Shown: positions 34,578 to 42,979, counted from the stretch's first letter. The stretch is DNA of 64,000 nucleotides from Cyclobacteriaceae bacterium (GCA_019694875.1 JAIBBC010000002.1:186001-250000); one strand, 5' to 3'. Notes: generated by a model not told the origin, from the sequence alone. Program-made: numbers and translations.

Positions 34578-35315
34578 CTACATAAGCATTTCCAATGCCG
34601 TAATGCGCTGCCGGGCTTCCTTTTTCCCCAGCGAATAAGAAATGCGATACATCTCAAGTGCTTCTTTGTGCACAAACTTTCGCTTGGCTGTTGAACTCAA
34701 ATTTTTGAGCATTCCTGCCAACACTTCCGCCTGATTGTAATAGATTTCTGCAGTTGCCATGTTGTTCTTGGCATGAACTTCTTCCATCGTTTTTTGGAGC
34801 ACAGCAATGTCCTGCTGGCAATTTTTAACAAAAGCGGCCAGGGTTGAGTCCTTGCGCTGGAGTGCAACACTGTTGGTTGGGTCGGGCACAGCAATTTTTC
34901 TCGCCTCCGCCTCAAGTCTCGCAATCTTCTGCGTGCGCGCGTCAACATCCGCCTGAAGCGCAAGAATGGAGGCAGCCATGGTATTCACATACTTAATCGA
35001 CTTTTCCATTTGGTCCATTTTGATATTAATGTCTTTTACATATTCATTGATATCATTCAAACGACTGATGTTATTTTCAGCATCGCTGTTACCATTCATG
35101 GGCGCGACTGTTACTTGCCGGCTGGCATCAATAGAGTCCAGCAATGCCTTTACCTGTTGCGAATCCATGAGAGCCTGACGTGTTTCCACGAGTTCCTGAT
35201 TAACCGAATCAAGCTGGCGTTCCAGCTTTTGATTTTCCTTCTCGTCAACCGATTGACAGGACGATAGCAAAATCAAACTTATCGCTACCAGGCTGTTCAG
35301 ATTAACTTTATTCAT
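34578..35315 (-). CDS. Coiled-coil lipoprotein
   Basis: 245 aa. Lipoprotein signal ending ISLILLSSC, then long heptad-rich helices: EKENQKLERQLDSVNQELVE, a segment DINEYVKDINIKMDQMEKSI, and ASILALQADVDARTQKIARL. The C-terminal 50 residues are basic. The protein probably forms an elongated coiled coil in the envelope. No enzymatic motif. Isolated gene. Confidence 0.72.
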   Translation of the reverse strand: MNKVNLNSLVAISLILLSSCQSVDEKENQKLERQLDSVNQELVETRQALMDSQQVKALLDSIDASRQVTVAPMNGNSDAENNISRLNDINEYVKDINIKMDQMEKSIKYVNTMAASILALQADVDARTQKIARLEAEARKIAVPDPTNSVALQRKDSTLAAFVKNCQQDIAVLQKTMEEVHAKNNMATAEIYYNQAEVLAGMLKNLSSTAKRKFVHKEALEMYRISYSLGKKEARQRITALEMLM

Positions 35316-35567
35316 AAACTTTACTTCAATTAACTTTTACATAGCCTGAAACAAATTTTGCGCCCGTAACCGGTTTCGGAAGTCTAAAACCTTGAAATCC
35401 AGCATATTTTGATGTTTTTCATGACTCGCCCCGATAAACTTTGTGGAAAAAATTTCACGGATTCCCCAGCCGGTTTGTTCGGTAACAACCTCAGCCTGCC
35501 ACTCAGTCACGAGTTGTCACGGGTACAGTATTTGATTTGTGTATCCCGGAGATAACGAGGACGGACT

Positions 35568-36104
35568 GTGAGGAACAACTATTTTCCGCATCTTCTGCTA
35601 GGCAGAAAGCTGCGGCACGACCGGCAACAACGAATTAATGAGTCGGTCGAGGATCAGGCAAGCTTTGACGAATTGTTCAAACTGATATTTCACCACGAAA
35701 GGCTGGTGGCGCAACGCGCCATGCGAGCGTTGACGGTTGTTGTGAAAAACCATCCTGAGTTTTTGCGGCCTCATACCGAACAGCTGCTTAGCATTTTGCG
35801 GAGCCCGGACTACAAGGAAATAAAAGGCACTGTGATCCAACTTATTCCAAAACTGGAAGTCAACCCGATTGAACTTGAACGTGTTTGGCATATTCTTACA
35901 TACATGGCACGAAATGCCAATGAGCAAAAAACCATTCGCGTACACGCGATTCAAAGTTTGTATGAGTTAACGCACAAACAATCAACTTTTATTTACGAGC
36001 TTCAGGATACGCTGAACGCGCTTACTTATGAACTTACGCCTTCCATTCAGGCTAAGGTTTTAAAACTGCGCGGGTTGCTCGATAAAATAAAGATTGCGGT
36101 TTAA
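35568..36104 (+). CDS. HEAT-repeat-like hypothetical protein
   Basis: 178 aa from a GTG at 35568. The sequence is almost fully helical, with helix pairs of the HEAT/ARM kind: ERLVAQRAMRALTVVVKNHP, HTEQLLSILRSPDYKEIKGT, ERVWHILTYMARNANEQKTI, then VHAIQSLYELTHKQ. Such proteins act as scaffolds or adaptors. No signal peptide, so probably cytoplasmic. It is convergent with the luciferase-like gene, overlapping by 4 bp at the stops. Confidence 0.7.
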   Translation: MRNNYFPHLLLGRKLRHDRQQRINESVEDQASFDELFKLIFHHERLVAQRAMRALTVVVKNHPEFLRPHTEQLLSILRSPDYKEIKGTVIQLIPKLEVNPIELERVWHILTYMARNANEQKTIRVHAIQSLYELTHKQSTFIYELQDTLNALTYELTPSIQAKVLKLRGLLDKIKIAV

Positions 36105-37132
36105 CCGATGGCCTTTCTTACGGCCGGAGCTACTACAGTCCCGAAGAGTTCAATGGCCCGGAGCAGTTTATCATGAGGCATGGTGCCCACACCAATTTGC
36201 GCCAGGAAGCGTGTGTGTTTGAATAATTCGTATTCGTACAGGATTTTATCAATCACTTGTTGCGGACTTCCCACGAGTAATGCTCCATGCGGTTCACGCA
36301 TCATTTCGTAGTGCTCACGTTGCATCGGCTGCCAGCCGCGTTCACGACCAATACGGGTCATCACATCGGCATAAGCCGGATAAAATTCATCGGCAGCCTG
36401 TTGCGATGTTTCTGCAATGTAGGTGTGAGAATTAATCCCTACCTGAAGTTTTGACGGGTCATGACCAAGTTCTTTGGAAACATCACGGTAGTATTTAACA
36501 TACGGGGCAAAGCGATCGGGCGTACCGCCAATAATGGCGAGCATCATCGGGAGATTTAATGTTGCGGCACGCTGAACGGATTCCGGTGTGCCACCAATGG
36601 CAATCCACACAGGCAATGGATTTTGAACCGGTCGCGGATAAATCCCCAGGTTGTTAATCGCTGCACGATGTTTACCGGTCCACGTGATCTTTTCCTGTTC
36701 ACGGATTTTCAATAACAACTCAAGCTTTTCTGAGAATAACGTGTCGTAGTCGTGCAGGCTGTATCCGAATAATGGAAATGATTCGGTAAACGAACCGCGG
36801 CCGGCCATAATTTCCGCGCGACCATCCGACAATGCATCGATGGTGGCAAAATCCTGGAACACCCGAACGGGATCATCCGAACTCAATACCGTAACGGAGC
36901 TCGACAGCCGAATTTTTTTTGTTACGGCCGCCATCGCTCCTAAAATTACTGCGGGTGAAGAGGCTGCGTAATCCGGGCGATGATGTTCACCCACGGCAAA
37001 CACATCGAGGCCGACCTGTTCGGCAAGTTTGACTTCTTCGATTAACTGGTTTATGCGTTCCTGTGCTGTTACCTTCCGGCCGGTAAGCGGATCGGGCGCC
37101 ATGTCAGCAAAAGAAGAAATACCTAATTCCAT
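36101..37132 (-). CDS. LLM-class flavin-dependent oxidoreductase
   Basis: 343 aa, luciferase-like TIM barrel. Recognisable parts: ISSFADMAPDPLTG at the start, AEQVGLDVFAVGEHHRPDYA, VFQDFATIDALSDGRAEIMA and GRGSFTESFPLFGY, and NPLPVWIAIGGTPESVQRAA. These match group-1 LLM proteins that use reduced FMN or F420. The physiological substrate cannot be read from the sequence. The adjacent membrane protein at 37188 lies 55 bp upstream on the same strand. Confidence 0.92.
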   Translation of the reverse strand: MELGISSFADMAPDPLTGRKVTAQERINQLIEEVKLAEQVGLDVFAVGEHHRPDYAASSPAVILGAMAAVTKKIRLSSSVTVLSSDDPVRVFQDFATIDALSDGRAEIMAGRGSFTESFPLFGYSLHDYDTLFSEKLELLLKIREQEKITWTGKHRAAINNLGIYPRPVQNPLPVWIAIGGTPESVQRAATLNLPMMLAIIGGTPDRFAPYVKYYRDVSKELGHDPSKLQVGINSHTYIAETSQQAADEFYPAYADVMTRIGRERGWQPMQREHYEMMREPHGALLVGSPQQVIDKILYEYELFKHTRFLAQIGVGTMPHDKLLRAIELFGTVVAPAVRKAIG

Positions 37133-37187
37133 GTGAGCAAATATCTGTTTACGAACAAACGAGCAAATAAACCTATAAAGTTCCGGA

Positions 37188-37634
37188 TTAAATCACATCA
37201 AATACAATGGTAAGCTGAAGGCACACCGCTACCAACAGAGAAACGATCCAACTCCAGAACCAATAGATTGATACGTTAGACTTTCTTACTGCACGATAAT
37301 AAAGTCCAATCATTAATGTAATCGAGAATCCAACGGAAATTGTGATAATTGAAAATCCCCAGCTAACCGGAAAGAAGTAATAGATAAACAATGCAGCCGA
37401 CCCGATCAGGCAAACGAGACCCATATTTTTAATGAACACCCAGCGTTGCTCCCGCAGTAACACCAGTGCAGCAATCAACTGGATCGCCCATTTACCTCCG
37501 GCAATGCAGCCCGACACAATCATCAGGCTGATGCTTTCATACAGCCAGGATTTGCTGGCAATGAACCCCATCGTTATTACCGATCCGAATAAAAAATAAA
37601 TTCCCGCGAGGGCAATCGAACGTCCTGAATTCAT
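37188..37634 (-). CDS. Four-helix membrane protein of unknown function
   Basis: 148 aa with four long hydrophobic helices (about 7-30, 34-60, 71-93, 120-145) separated by short loops. GGKWAIQLIAALVLLREQRW is the most distinctive stretch. No charged active-site motif is visible. It may be co-transcribed with the oxidoreductase gene 55 bp downstream. Confidence 0.68.
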   Translation of the reverse strand: MNSGRSIALAGIYFLFGSVITMGFIASKSWLYESISLMIVSGCIAGGKWAIQLIAALVLLREQRWVFIKNMGLVCLIGSAALFIYYFFPVSWGFSIITISVGFSITLMIGLYYRAVRKSNVSIYWFWSWIVSLLVAVCLQLTIVFDVI

Positions 37635-37728
37635 GTAACAAAATCAGGCTACAATCTACAACGGGAAAGCGGATTGTGTGGGAAAAATTTACAGCGCCAG
37701 AACCGGATGATCCTGACGCTGCTGGTTT

Positions 37729-38613
37729 TTATCCCGCGTAAGCGGCTTTGAATTCTTTCGCAAAATCTTCCAGCTTGGTTTTACTGAACGCTGGCTTGTT
37801 CTTCTGATAATCTTCAAGCAAGTTACCACTCCGTTGTGCTGCCCCCATCTCAACAAACGCACTGGCATGCGTAAGTGACAAGCCGCCATCCTGAAGACCT
37901 TTTAACAATTGATCATCGGTGAAAACAACCCAAGGAAATTTCTTACCGATAGCGTTGCCCAAAACCTCTGCAATCTCATTACCGGTGCGTTCATCGCTGT
38001 TGATGTAGCGCACGGAATTCCCTTTGAAGTTCAGCGCCAGTAATTCCTCCAGTGCTGCTTCGGCAATATCTGCCGGTGAAGTCAGTGCGATTTTCTGTTC
38101 GCCATAATTTCCACCCATGATGCCTGCGTGTTTCAGCATAGGCAGTTGCGACAGGAAATTGTAGTAAAAGAATGTCGGGCGAAGATGTTTTACCTGGATA
38201 CCCGAAAGCTTGTTCAATTCTTTTTCAAGCGCGGATGCGGCATCGATTGGCCCGGTGCCGGTTCCGATATGGGCACCTACACTGCTCAGATTAACAACAT
38301 ACTTTACGGTTTGATTTCCCGTCAGGGCTTGTATGTAGTTATTAACAACCTCAAGCTGTGAAGCTTTCCAGTCGCTCGTTTGCCAGATGGGTGGAATCAT
38401 GGTGTAAACAACTTCTGCTCCTTCGAATGCTTTTTTAATGAATGCGGCATCGAACAATGATCCCGTTACCGCTTTCGCGCCAAGCGACTCAATCGCTTGT
38501 ACTTTGTTTGAACTGCTGGTAATAACGTGAACTTCCCTGCCTGCTTTTACAAGTCCTTCGATAACCGGTTTGCAGATGTGGCCGATTGATCCGGTGATAA
38601 CATACTTTTTCAT
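37729..38613 (-). CDS. NmrA-like NAD(P)-binding oxidoreductase
   Basis: 294 aa from the ATG at 38613, directly before the dinucleotide-binding motif KKYVITGSIGHICKPVIEGL; the frame is open 20 codons further but that part is not protein-like. The body follows the atypical short-chain dehydrogenase/NmrA pattern: VHVITSSSNKVQAIESLGAK, EVVYTMIPPIWQTSDW, VVNLSSVGAHIGTG and TSPADIAEAALEEL. Such proteins sense redox state or act as quinone or isoflavone-type reductases. It is divergent from an HxlR regulator, which probably controls it. Confidence 0.88.
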   Translation of the reverse strand: MKKYVITGSIGHICKPVIEGLVKAGREVHVITSSSNKVQAIESLGAKAVTGSLFDAAFIKKAFEGAEVVYTMIPPIWQTSDWKASQLEVVNNYIQALTGNQTVKYVVNLSSVGAHIGTGTGPIDAASALEKELNKLSGIQVKHLRPTFFYYNFLSQLPMLKHAGIMGGNYGEQKIALTSPADIAEAALEELLALNFKGNSVRYINSDERTGNEIAEVLGNAIGKKFPWVVFTDDQLLKGLQDGGLSLTHASAFVEMGAAQRSGNLLEDYQKNKPAFSKTKLEDFAKEFKAAYAG

Positions 38614-38688
38614 GATGATAATTTTTTGTTCAACTCTCGGGCAGCGCGGTCGCGCAACCGAATTCTGTTGCAAGTTTAACGCAAGAGT

Positions 38689-38755
38689 CTTACTATTGTA
38701 AGTAGGTATTTTAATCTGATGTAGTCATTTTTTTATGACTATTGTTGAAATTCAA
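38689..38755. promoter_or_regulatory. Palindromes in the nmrA/hxlR divergent promoter
   Basis: Three inverted repeats lie between the two divergent genes: CTTAC-TATT-GTAAG (38689-38702), TAGTCAT-TTTTTT-ATGACTA (38722-38741) and TTGAA-A-TTCAA (38745-38755). The last ends 6 bp before the hxlR start. HxlR/MarR-type dimers bind such symmetric sites. Which one is the operator cannot be decided by eye. Confidence 0.5.
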
Positions 38756-38761
38756 TAAGTT

Positions 38762-39106
38762 ATGAAAGTAGATATTTTTGATCTGGAGAACTGCCCGGTA
38801 ACGGCAACCATGAGTTTGATCGGGGGGAAGTGGAAAATATTAATTCTTCACCTGATCAATAACGACATCAATCGCTTCGGGAAAATGAGCATGATGCTGA
38901 AAGACGTGAGCAAGCAAATGCTGACTACACAGCTTCGTGACCTGGAGCGTGACGGATTGATTGACCGTGTGATCTACCCGGAAATCCCACCCCGGGTTGA
39001 GTATTTCCTGACGGAAAAAGGAAAGGCCTTGCTACCGGTTTTTGGTGCGCTTAAAGACTGGGGCCTGCAGTACGCATTGCAGAAGGAAGTTGTTAAAAAT
39101 TTGTAA
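38762..39106 (+). CDS. HxlR-family transcriptional regulator
   Basis: 114 aa, the family's usual size. The near N-terminal Cys in DLENCPVTATMSLIGGKWKI is the position used for redox or electrophile sensing in HxlR/HypR. The winged helix contains FGKMSMMLKDVSKQMLTTQL and RDLERDGLIDRVIYPEIPPR, and ends VEYFLTEKGKALLPVF. It is transcribed away from the NmrA-like gene, the common pairing in which an HxlR regulator controls a detoxifying oxidoreductase. Confidence 0.94.
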   Translation: MKVDIFDLENCPVTATMSLIGGKWKILILHLINNDINRFGKMSMMLKDVSKQMLTTQLRDLERDGLIDRVIYPEIPPRVEYFLTEKGKALLPVFGALKDWGLQYALQKEVVKNL

Positions 39107-39189
39107 TCGTCACCGGTAACTACCGTTCAGCGTAAACCATTCGGTTCGCAAGCTGTAACCTGATAGATTGAAACATTAAACCTCTTTAT

Positions 39190-39738
39190 ATGAAAAATAC
39201 GAAAATGCTTTTTGTTCTGATTCTGTCGTTGCTGGCAGGTGAAGTTGTGTATGCGCAAAAATTCGCGGGCCTCGACCCAAGCCCGGCAGATATAACCTAT
39301 CTCCGTGAAAACGGCAGAAGATCAACAGCCGTTGCAAAAGTAATTTACGGTCGTCCGCAGAAAAAAGGCAGAACCATGCTGGGCGGAACGGAGAAGTTCG
39401 GAACCGTGTGGCGCCTGGGTGCCAATGAAACAACGGAGATCAAATTGTTCCGCGATGTAACGTTTGGCGATAAACTTGTGAAGGCAGGCACATACTCGCT
39501 GTACGCCATTCCGAATGAAAAAGAGTGGACAATCATTTTCAATTCAAAGCTCGATACATGGGGACCGTACGAATATGACGAAACAAAAGATGTTGTGCGT
39601 TTCAATGTTCCGGCAACAAAATCCGATGCTGAAATTGAAGCATTTTCGATGGTATTTGATGAAGCTAACGGTACTGGCAAAAGCAACCTGTGGATTGGCT
39701 GGGAGAATACGCTGGTGAAGATTCCGGTGAAATTTTAA
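39190..39738 (+). CDS. DUF2911 family secreted protein
   Basis: 182 aa with a signal peptide (FVLILSLLAGEVVYAQ). The mature protein carries the DUF2911 signature: VIYGRPQKKGRTMLGG, TVWRLGANETTEIKLFRDVT, KAGTYSLYAIPNEKEWTIIF and VPATKSDAEIEAFSMVFDE. These are beta-rich periplasmic proteins of unknown biochemical role, common in Bacteroidota. Monocistronic, with a good terminator 20 bp after the stop. Confidence 0.92.
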   Translation: MKNTKMLFVLILSLLAGEVVYAQKFAGLDPSPADITYLRENGRRSTAVAKVIYGRPQKKGRTMLGGTEKFGTVWRLGANETTEIKLFRDVTFGDKLVKAGTYSLYAIPNEKEWTIIFNSKLDTWGPYEYDETKDVVRFNVPATKSDAEIEAFSMVFDEANGTGKSNLWIGWENTLVKIPVKF

Positions 39739-39757
39739 CGATTTTACGTTCCTGCTT

Positions 39758-39789
39758 AAAGCCCGGTCGAAAGCCGGGCTTTTTCTTTT
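39758..39789 (+). terminator. Rho-independent terminator after the DUF2911 gene
   Basis: AAAGCCCGG (39758-39766) and CCGGGCTTT (39774-39782) form a 9-bp stem with a 7-nt loop, followed by a T-rich run (TTCTTTT). Confidence 0.9.
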
Positions 39790-39864
39790 AGGAACTCTCG
39801 TTGCGGATGCAAGACCCATTGCGCCACCTTACTGAATTGAAAATAAACCAGTAGTTTTGAGCCG

Positions 39865-41187
39865 ATGAAACCATCTGTATTGATTGTTGATGATGAGACT
39901 ACGCTACGGAAATTGTTAGCCCGCATCATTGAACTCGAAGGTTATCAGGTTTATGAAGCTGCGTCACTGAAAGAAGCGGGCAAAATACTTGACGAGTCTG
40001 TTCAGGTTGTTATTTCCGATGTCAAACTGCCGGATGGAAACGGAGTTGAATTTACCGCAAAAGTCAAAAAGGAGTTTCCAGCCATTGAAGTAATCGTTCT
40101 TACGGCACATGGAACAATTGCAGACGGGGTAAAGGCAATTAAGAACGGTGCGTTCGACTACCTGACCAAAGGGGATCACCAGGATAAAATTATTCCGCTT
40201 CTTCACAAAGCTTCCGAGAAATCCCTGTTGCAGCAAAAGATCATTTCACTGGAGAGCAAACTTCAGCATAAGTATGGATTTGAAACGATTATCGGTGAAC
40301 ATAAGTACATTAAACAGGCTATCGACCTCGCCCGAAGAGTAGCCGGAACGGATACCAATGTTCTTTTATTGGGTGAGACAGGAACGGGTAAGGAGGTATT
40401 CGCGCAAGCCATTCATTACGAAAGCCATCGCAAGGCCAAACCCTTTATCGCGGTTAATTGCAGTGCCTTTGCGAAAGATTTATTAGAGAATGAACTGTTT
40501 GGCCACGCTGAAGGAGCCTTTACGGGAGCGAATAAAGCTGCCAAAGGATATCTGGAAGAAGCGCATGAAGGAACTTTGTTCCTGGATGAAATAGGCGAGA
40601 TGAATATTGATCTTCAGGCGAAGTTGTTACGGGTAATTGAAACAGGAGAGTTTTATCGGGTGGGCGAAAGTAAGCTGAGGCGCGTAAATGTTCGCTTCAT
40701 CGCGGCCACCAACCGAAACCTGGCTGTGGAGTCGGAAAGGGGAGCATTTCGTAGCGACTTGTATTATCGCTTGTCGGTTTTTTCCATCACGCTGCCCGCG
40801 CTTCGCGAACGCAAACAGGATATTCGGGCACTTGCCGATTTTTTTATCCGGCAATTTTCATTGAAGATCAATAGAAAGGTGCCGATGGTTTCAGTCGGTT
40901 TCATGAAGGCGCTTGAAGGCCATGCATGGAAGGGAAATATTCGGGAATTGAAAAATATAATTGAACGCAGCGTTATCCTGGCTGATGAAGAGTTATTTGA
41001 ATCCGTGCTGCCTTCTGATTTTATGACCGATCAGGATAGCGAGTCACTTGATCTGGCTTCAGTCGAAAAACACCATATCAGGAAAGTACTGGGCATCGCC
41101 AACGGCAACAAAACCCAGGCTGCAAAGTTGCTGGGCATCGGATTAACAACGCTTTATCAGAAGTTAAAGGATTTCAACCTTTCCTGA
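39865..41187 (+). CDS. Sigma-54-dependent NtrC-type response regulator
   Basis: 440 aa in three parts. The receiver (1-120) has the phospho-acceptor Asp52 in VVISDVKLPDGNG. The AAA+ domain (about 140-375) has Walker A LLGETGTGKEVFAQ, the sigma-54 contact loop EGAFTGANKAAKG (GAFTGA), and Walker B TLFLDEIGEMN. The C-terminal Fis-type helix-turn-helix is NGNKTQAAKLLGIGLTTLYQ. It activates promoters read by RpoN. It is close to a slipin operon with a sigma-54 promoter and to the kdp operon, which lacks an OmpR-type KdpE, so it may regulate either or both. The pairing is inferred. Confidence 0.95.
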   Translation: MKPSVLIVDDETTLRKLLARIIELEGYQVYEAASLKEAGKILDESVQVVISDVKLPDGNGVEFTAKVKKEFPAIEVIVLTAHGTIADGVKAIKNGAFDYLTKGDHQDKIIPLLHKASEKSLLQQKIISLESKLQHKYGFETIIGEHKYIKQAIDLARRVAGTDTNVLLLGETGTGKEVFAQAIHYESHRKAKPFIAVNCSAFAKDLLENELFGHAEGAFTGANKAAKGYLEEAHEGTLFLDEIGEMNIDLQAKLLRVIETGEFYRVGESKLRRVNVRFIAATNRNLAVESERGAFRSDLYYRLSVFSITLPALRERKQDIRALADFFIRQFSLKINRKVPMVSVGFMKALEGHAWKGNIRELKNIIERSVILADEELFESVLPSDFMTDQDSESLDLASVEKHHIRKVLGIANGNKTQAAKLLGIGLTTLYQKLKDFNLS

Positions 41188-41199
41188 CATCTGAAATCA

Positions 41200-41236
41200 T
41201 TTTAAAAACAGAGAGCAACCAAAAATGATTGCTCTC
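41200..41236 (-). terminator. Terminator between convergent genes
   Basis: GAGAGCAA (41211-41218) and TTGCTCTC (41229-41236) form an 8-bp stem. On the minus strand it is followed by TGTTTTTAAAA, so it most likely ends transcripts of the gene at 41248, 12 bp after its stop. Confidence 0.72.
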
Positions 41237-41247
41237 CGAATGATTCG

Positions 41248-41682
41248 TTATAATACTTCTTTCGGGCGGAAGGGATATGAGATGGCAAGTATTATCGCGT
41301 AGAAAGCCATCCACATACCTGAAAAGAACGTCACCACAGGTAAATTCCTGTCGGTCATCCCGGTCGCCATAGTAATGGTCGCGTATAGAAAGCATATGCC
41401 CGCTAAAATCTTTATTGCCAAGGGGCAGTTTGCAAGCGCAATCTCCCAAAAACGAAATGGGTTACGCATCTTTTCATTCCAGGACTGTTGCTCGTACTTC
41501 TCAATCTCAGGATTCTTTTTAAGCATCACGATAAGAGGAATTAGCAACATAAAAAGTCCGGCGTGCAACACCATCACATACGGGAAGGCTTCCATAACAT
41601 CTACGCCCAGACGTGAGCTTACATGAGCAAGTGCGGAAAGTGACCATGCAATAACGGCTGCGAAAAAGATAACTTTTTTCAT
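41248..41682 (-). CDS. Four-helix membrane protein in slipin operon
   Basis: 144 aa with hydrophobic segments at about 3-20, 35-57, 84-102 and 116-136. The cytoplasmic loop contains NPEIEKYEQQSWNEKMRNPF. No enzymatic motif. Its start overlaps the slipin stop by 4 bp (ATGA), which indicates coupled translation and a shared function, as for NfeD-type partners of SPFH proteins. It is not an NfeD homologue that I can recognise. Confidence 0.7.
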   Translation of the reverse strand: MKKVIFFAAVIAWSLSALAHVSSRLGVDVMEAFPYVMVLHAGLFMLLIPLIVMLKKNPEIEKYEQQSWNEKMRNPFRFWEIALANCPLAIKILAGICFLYATITMATGMTDRNLPVVTFFSGMWMAFYAIILAISYPFRPKEVL

Positions 41683-42449
41683 GACTGATTCTTTTTCAGG
41701 TTTACGAGCTCGGAAAAACTCTTGGCAGCATTTTGAAATTCAGAAGGCATCAAAATCACGGTAGTGGTGTTGTTGTCAATTCCGATTTCCGAAAGCATCT
41801 GCATTCTTCTTAGTTCGAGCGAAATGGGGTTATCAGCCATTTGCTTAGCGGATAGCGTTAGCTTTTCCGCTGCATCAAATTCTGCCTCGGCCTTAATGAT
41901 ACGTGCACGTTTTTCACGCACGGCTTCGGCTTCACGTGCCATTGCGCGCTGCATGGATCCCGGAATTTCAACATCTTTCATTTCTACCATCTCTATCTTA
42001 ATGCCCCAGGGTTCGGTTGCGGCATCAACAATGGTTTGCAACGTCTTGTTAATACTTTCCCGCTCCTTCAGCACTTCATCCAGGAAATGCTGACCAATGA
42101 TATTGCGGAGCGTAGTTACTGCAAACTGGTAAACAGCCTGGTTGAAGTTGGCAACTTTCAGAACGGCATCCGATGCATTGCTGACGTTGAACCACAGTAC
42201 GGCATTCACCTTAATGGTTACACTGTCTTTGGTGATCGTCTCTTGTTGTTCCAGGTTTACGGTACGTGTCCGGATGTCGATGAGTTGTTGCCATTCGATA
42301 ACCGGAATAATCCAAAACAGTCCCGGGCCGCGTAATCCGGTAAAACGACCAAGCCGGAAAACCAGCGATCGCTCATATTCCTGTGCGATGCGCAAGCCGG
42401 AGAGAAAGAAAATCAGGATAACTGCGGAAACAATCAATACAATGTTCAT
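41679..42449 (-). CDS. Slipin (SPFH/stomatin-like) membrane protein
   Basis: 256 aa. One N-terminal membrane helix (VSAVILIFFLSGLRIAQ) precedes the SPFH domain, with the family phrase EYERSLVFRLGRFTGLRGPG, then IPVIEWQQLIDIRTRTVNLE, TKDSVTIKVNAVLWFNV and VTTLRNIIGQHFLDEVL. The coiled-coil tail has MQRAMAREAEAVREKRARII. Slipins form large oligomers that organise membrane domains. A sigma-54-type promoter lies about 35 bp upstream, and an NtrC-type activator gene is 0.5 kb from the end of the operon. Confidence 0.93.
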   Translation of the reverse strand: MNIVLIVSAVILIFFLSGLRIAQEYERSLVFRLGRFTGLRGPGLFWIIPVIEWQQLIDIRTRTVNLEQQETITKDSVTIKVNAVLWFNVSNASDAVLKVANFNQAVYQFAVTTLRNIIGQHFLDEVLKERESINKTLQTIVDAATEPWGIKIEMVEMKDVEIPGSMQRAMAREAEAVREKRARIIKAEAEFDAAEKLTLSAKQMADNPISLELRRMQMLSEIGIDNNTTTVILMPSEFQNAAKSFSELVNLKKNQS

Positions 42450-42483
42450 GGGAGTGTTTGTTTAATGATACGGCCCGGCAGTT

Positions 42484-42500
42484 GGCAACTTCTGTACCAA
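42484..42500 (-). promoter_or_regulatory. Sigma-54 (-24/-12) promoter of the slipin operon
   Basis: On the minus strand the sequence reads TTGGTACAGAAGTTGCC. It has GG and GC at the required 12-bp offset and matches TGGCACG-N4-TTGC at most positions (TGGtACa-N4-TTGC). The -12 GC is about 36 bp from the slipin start, giving a leader of roughly 24 nt. Confidence 0.72.
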
Positions 42501-42557
42501 CATCAGAAAGCGGGCAAAAGCCATTTTTTGCCATTGGATTTTTCCATTCCTGCATAA

Positions 42558-42580
42558 AACCCTTCGGATTCCGAAGGGTT
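42558..42580. promoter_or_regulatory. Perfect palindrome between slipin and kdp operons
   Basis: AACCCTTCGG-ATT-CCGAAGGGTT, a 10-bp perfect inverted repeat with a 3-nt centre. It is upstream of both divergent operons and lacks a T-run of more than four on either strand. It could be an enhancer or operator site (for example for the nearby NtrC-type regulator) or a weak terminator remnant. Confidence 0.45.
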
Positions 42581-42682
42581 GATTAGCGAGTCAAAAACGT
42601 AACCAGTTGATGGTCAGTATATAATCGTTTTTAGCACAGCATTGGTCGTTAGGCTGGCAAATCTTACTTAAAACAGATCACC

Positions 42683-42766
42683 ATGATATCACTCGCCATG
42701 TTTCTACTTGGGTTTTTTTGTTTCTGGCTCCTGTTCAAACTCGTAAACGCCTTGGAAAATTTATAA
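42683..42766 (+). CDS. 27-aa membrane peptide at head of kdp operon
   Basis: ATG at 42683 opens 27 codons forming one membrane helix (AMFLLGFFCFWLLFKLV) and ending NALENL. The stop is 3 bp before the kdpF start. It is too short for routine gene finders. Position and hydrophobicity suggest a Kdp accessory peptide like KdpF, or a leader peptide. No strong Shine-Dalgarno is visible. Confidence 0.5.
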   Translation: MISLAMFLLGFFCFWLLFKLVNALENL

Positions 42767-42769
42767 GAT

Positions 42770-42850
42770 ATGATGATTGCACTGCTCGTTGTAAGCGTAC
42801 TCATGTTCGGATACCTGATGTATGCATTAATTAAACCAGAAAAATTTTAA
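42770..42850 (+). CDS. kdpF: KdpF, small subunit of the potassium-transporting ATPase
   Basis: 26 aa: one helix followed by YALIKPEKF, the conserved end of KdpF (usually LL-RPEKF). KdpF stabilises the KdpFABC complex in the membrane. A tandem ATG at 42773 could also be used. It lies immediately upstream of another tiny ORF and kdpA. Confidence 0.85.
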   Translation: MMIALLVVSVLMFGYLMYALIKPEKF

Positions 42851-42854
42851 TGAA

Positions 42855-42974
42855 ATGAGAACGATTACACAGTCTAAACGGAAGCCGGTAAACATGCGGG
42901 TAGTTGCCCGTGTCGTGCTGATTTCTTTTTTGGCTTTCCTGCTAATAATAAAACTGCTGATTATATCTAACTGA
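42855..42974 (+). CDS. 39-aa membrane peptide between kdpF and kdpA
   Basis: ATG at 42855, 4 bp after the kdpF stop; it ends 5 bp before kdpA. The N-terminus is strongly basic (QSKRKPVNMRVVARV) and the rest is a hydrophobic helix (VLISFLAFLLIIKLLIIS). The tight spacing within the operon supports translation. It has no counterpart in the classical enterobacterial kdpFABC. It may be a Bacteroidota-specific subunit. Confidence 0.5.
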   Translation: MRTITQSKRKPVNMRVVARVVLISFLAFLLIIKLLIISN

Positions 42975-42979
42975 CTTAT

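Noticed and set aside
42600-42680. Sigma-54 promoter directly upstream of the kdp genes
   Set aside because: The best candidate (TTGGTCGTTAGGCTGGC) has GG and GC offset by 13 instead of 12 bp.
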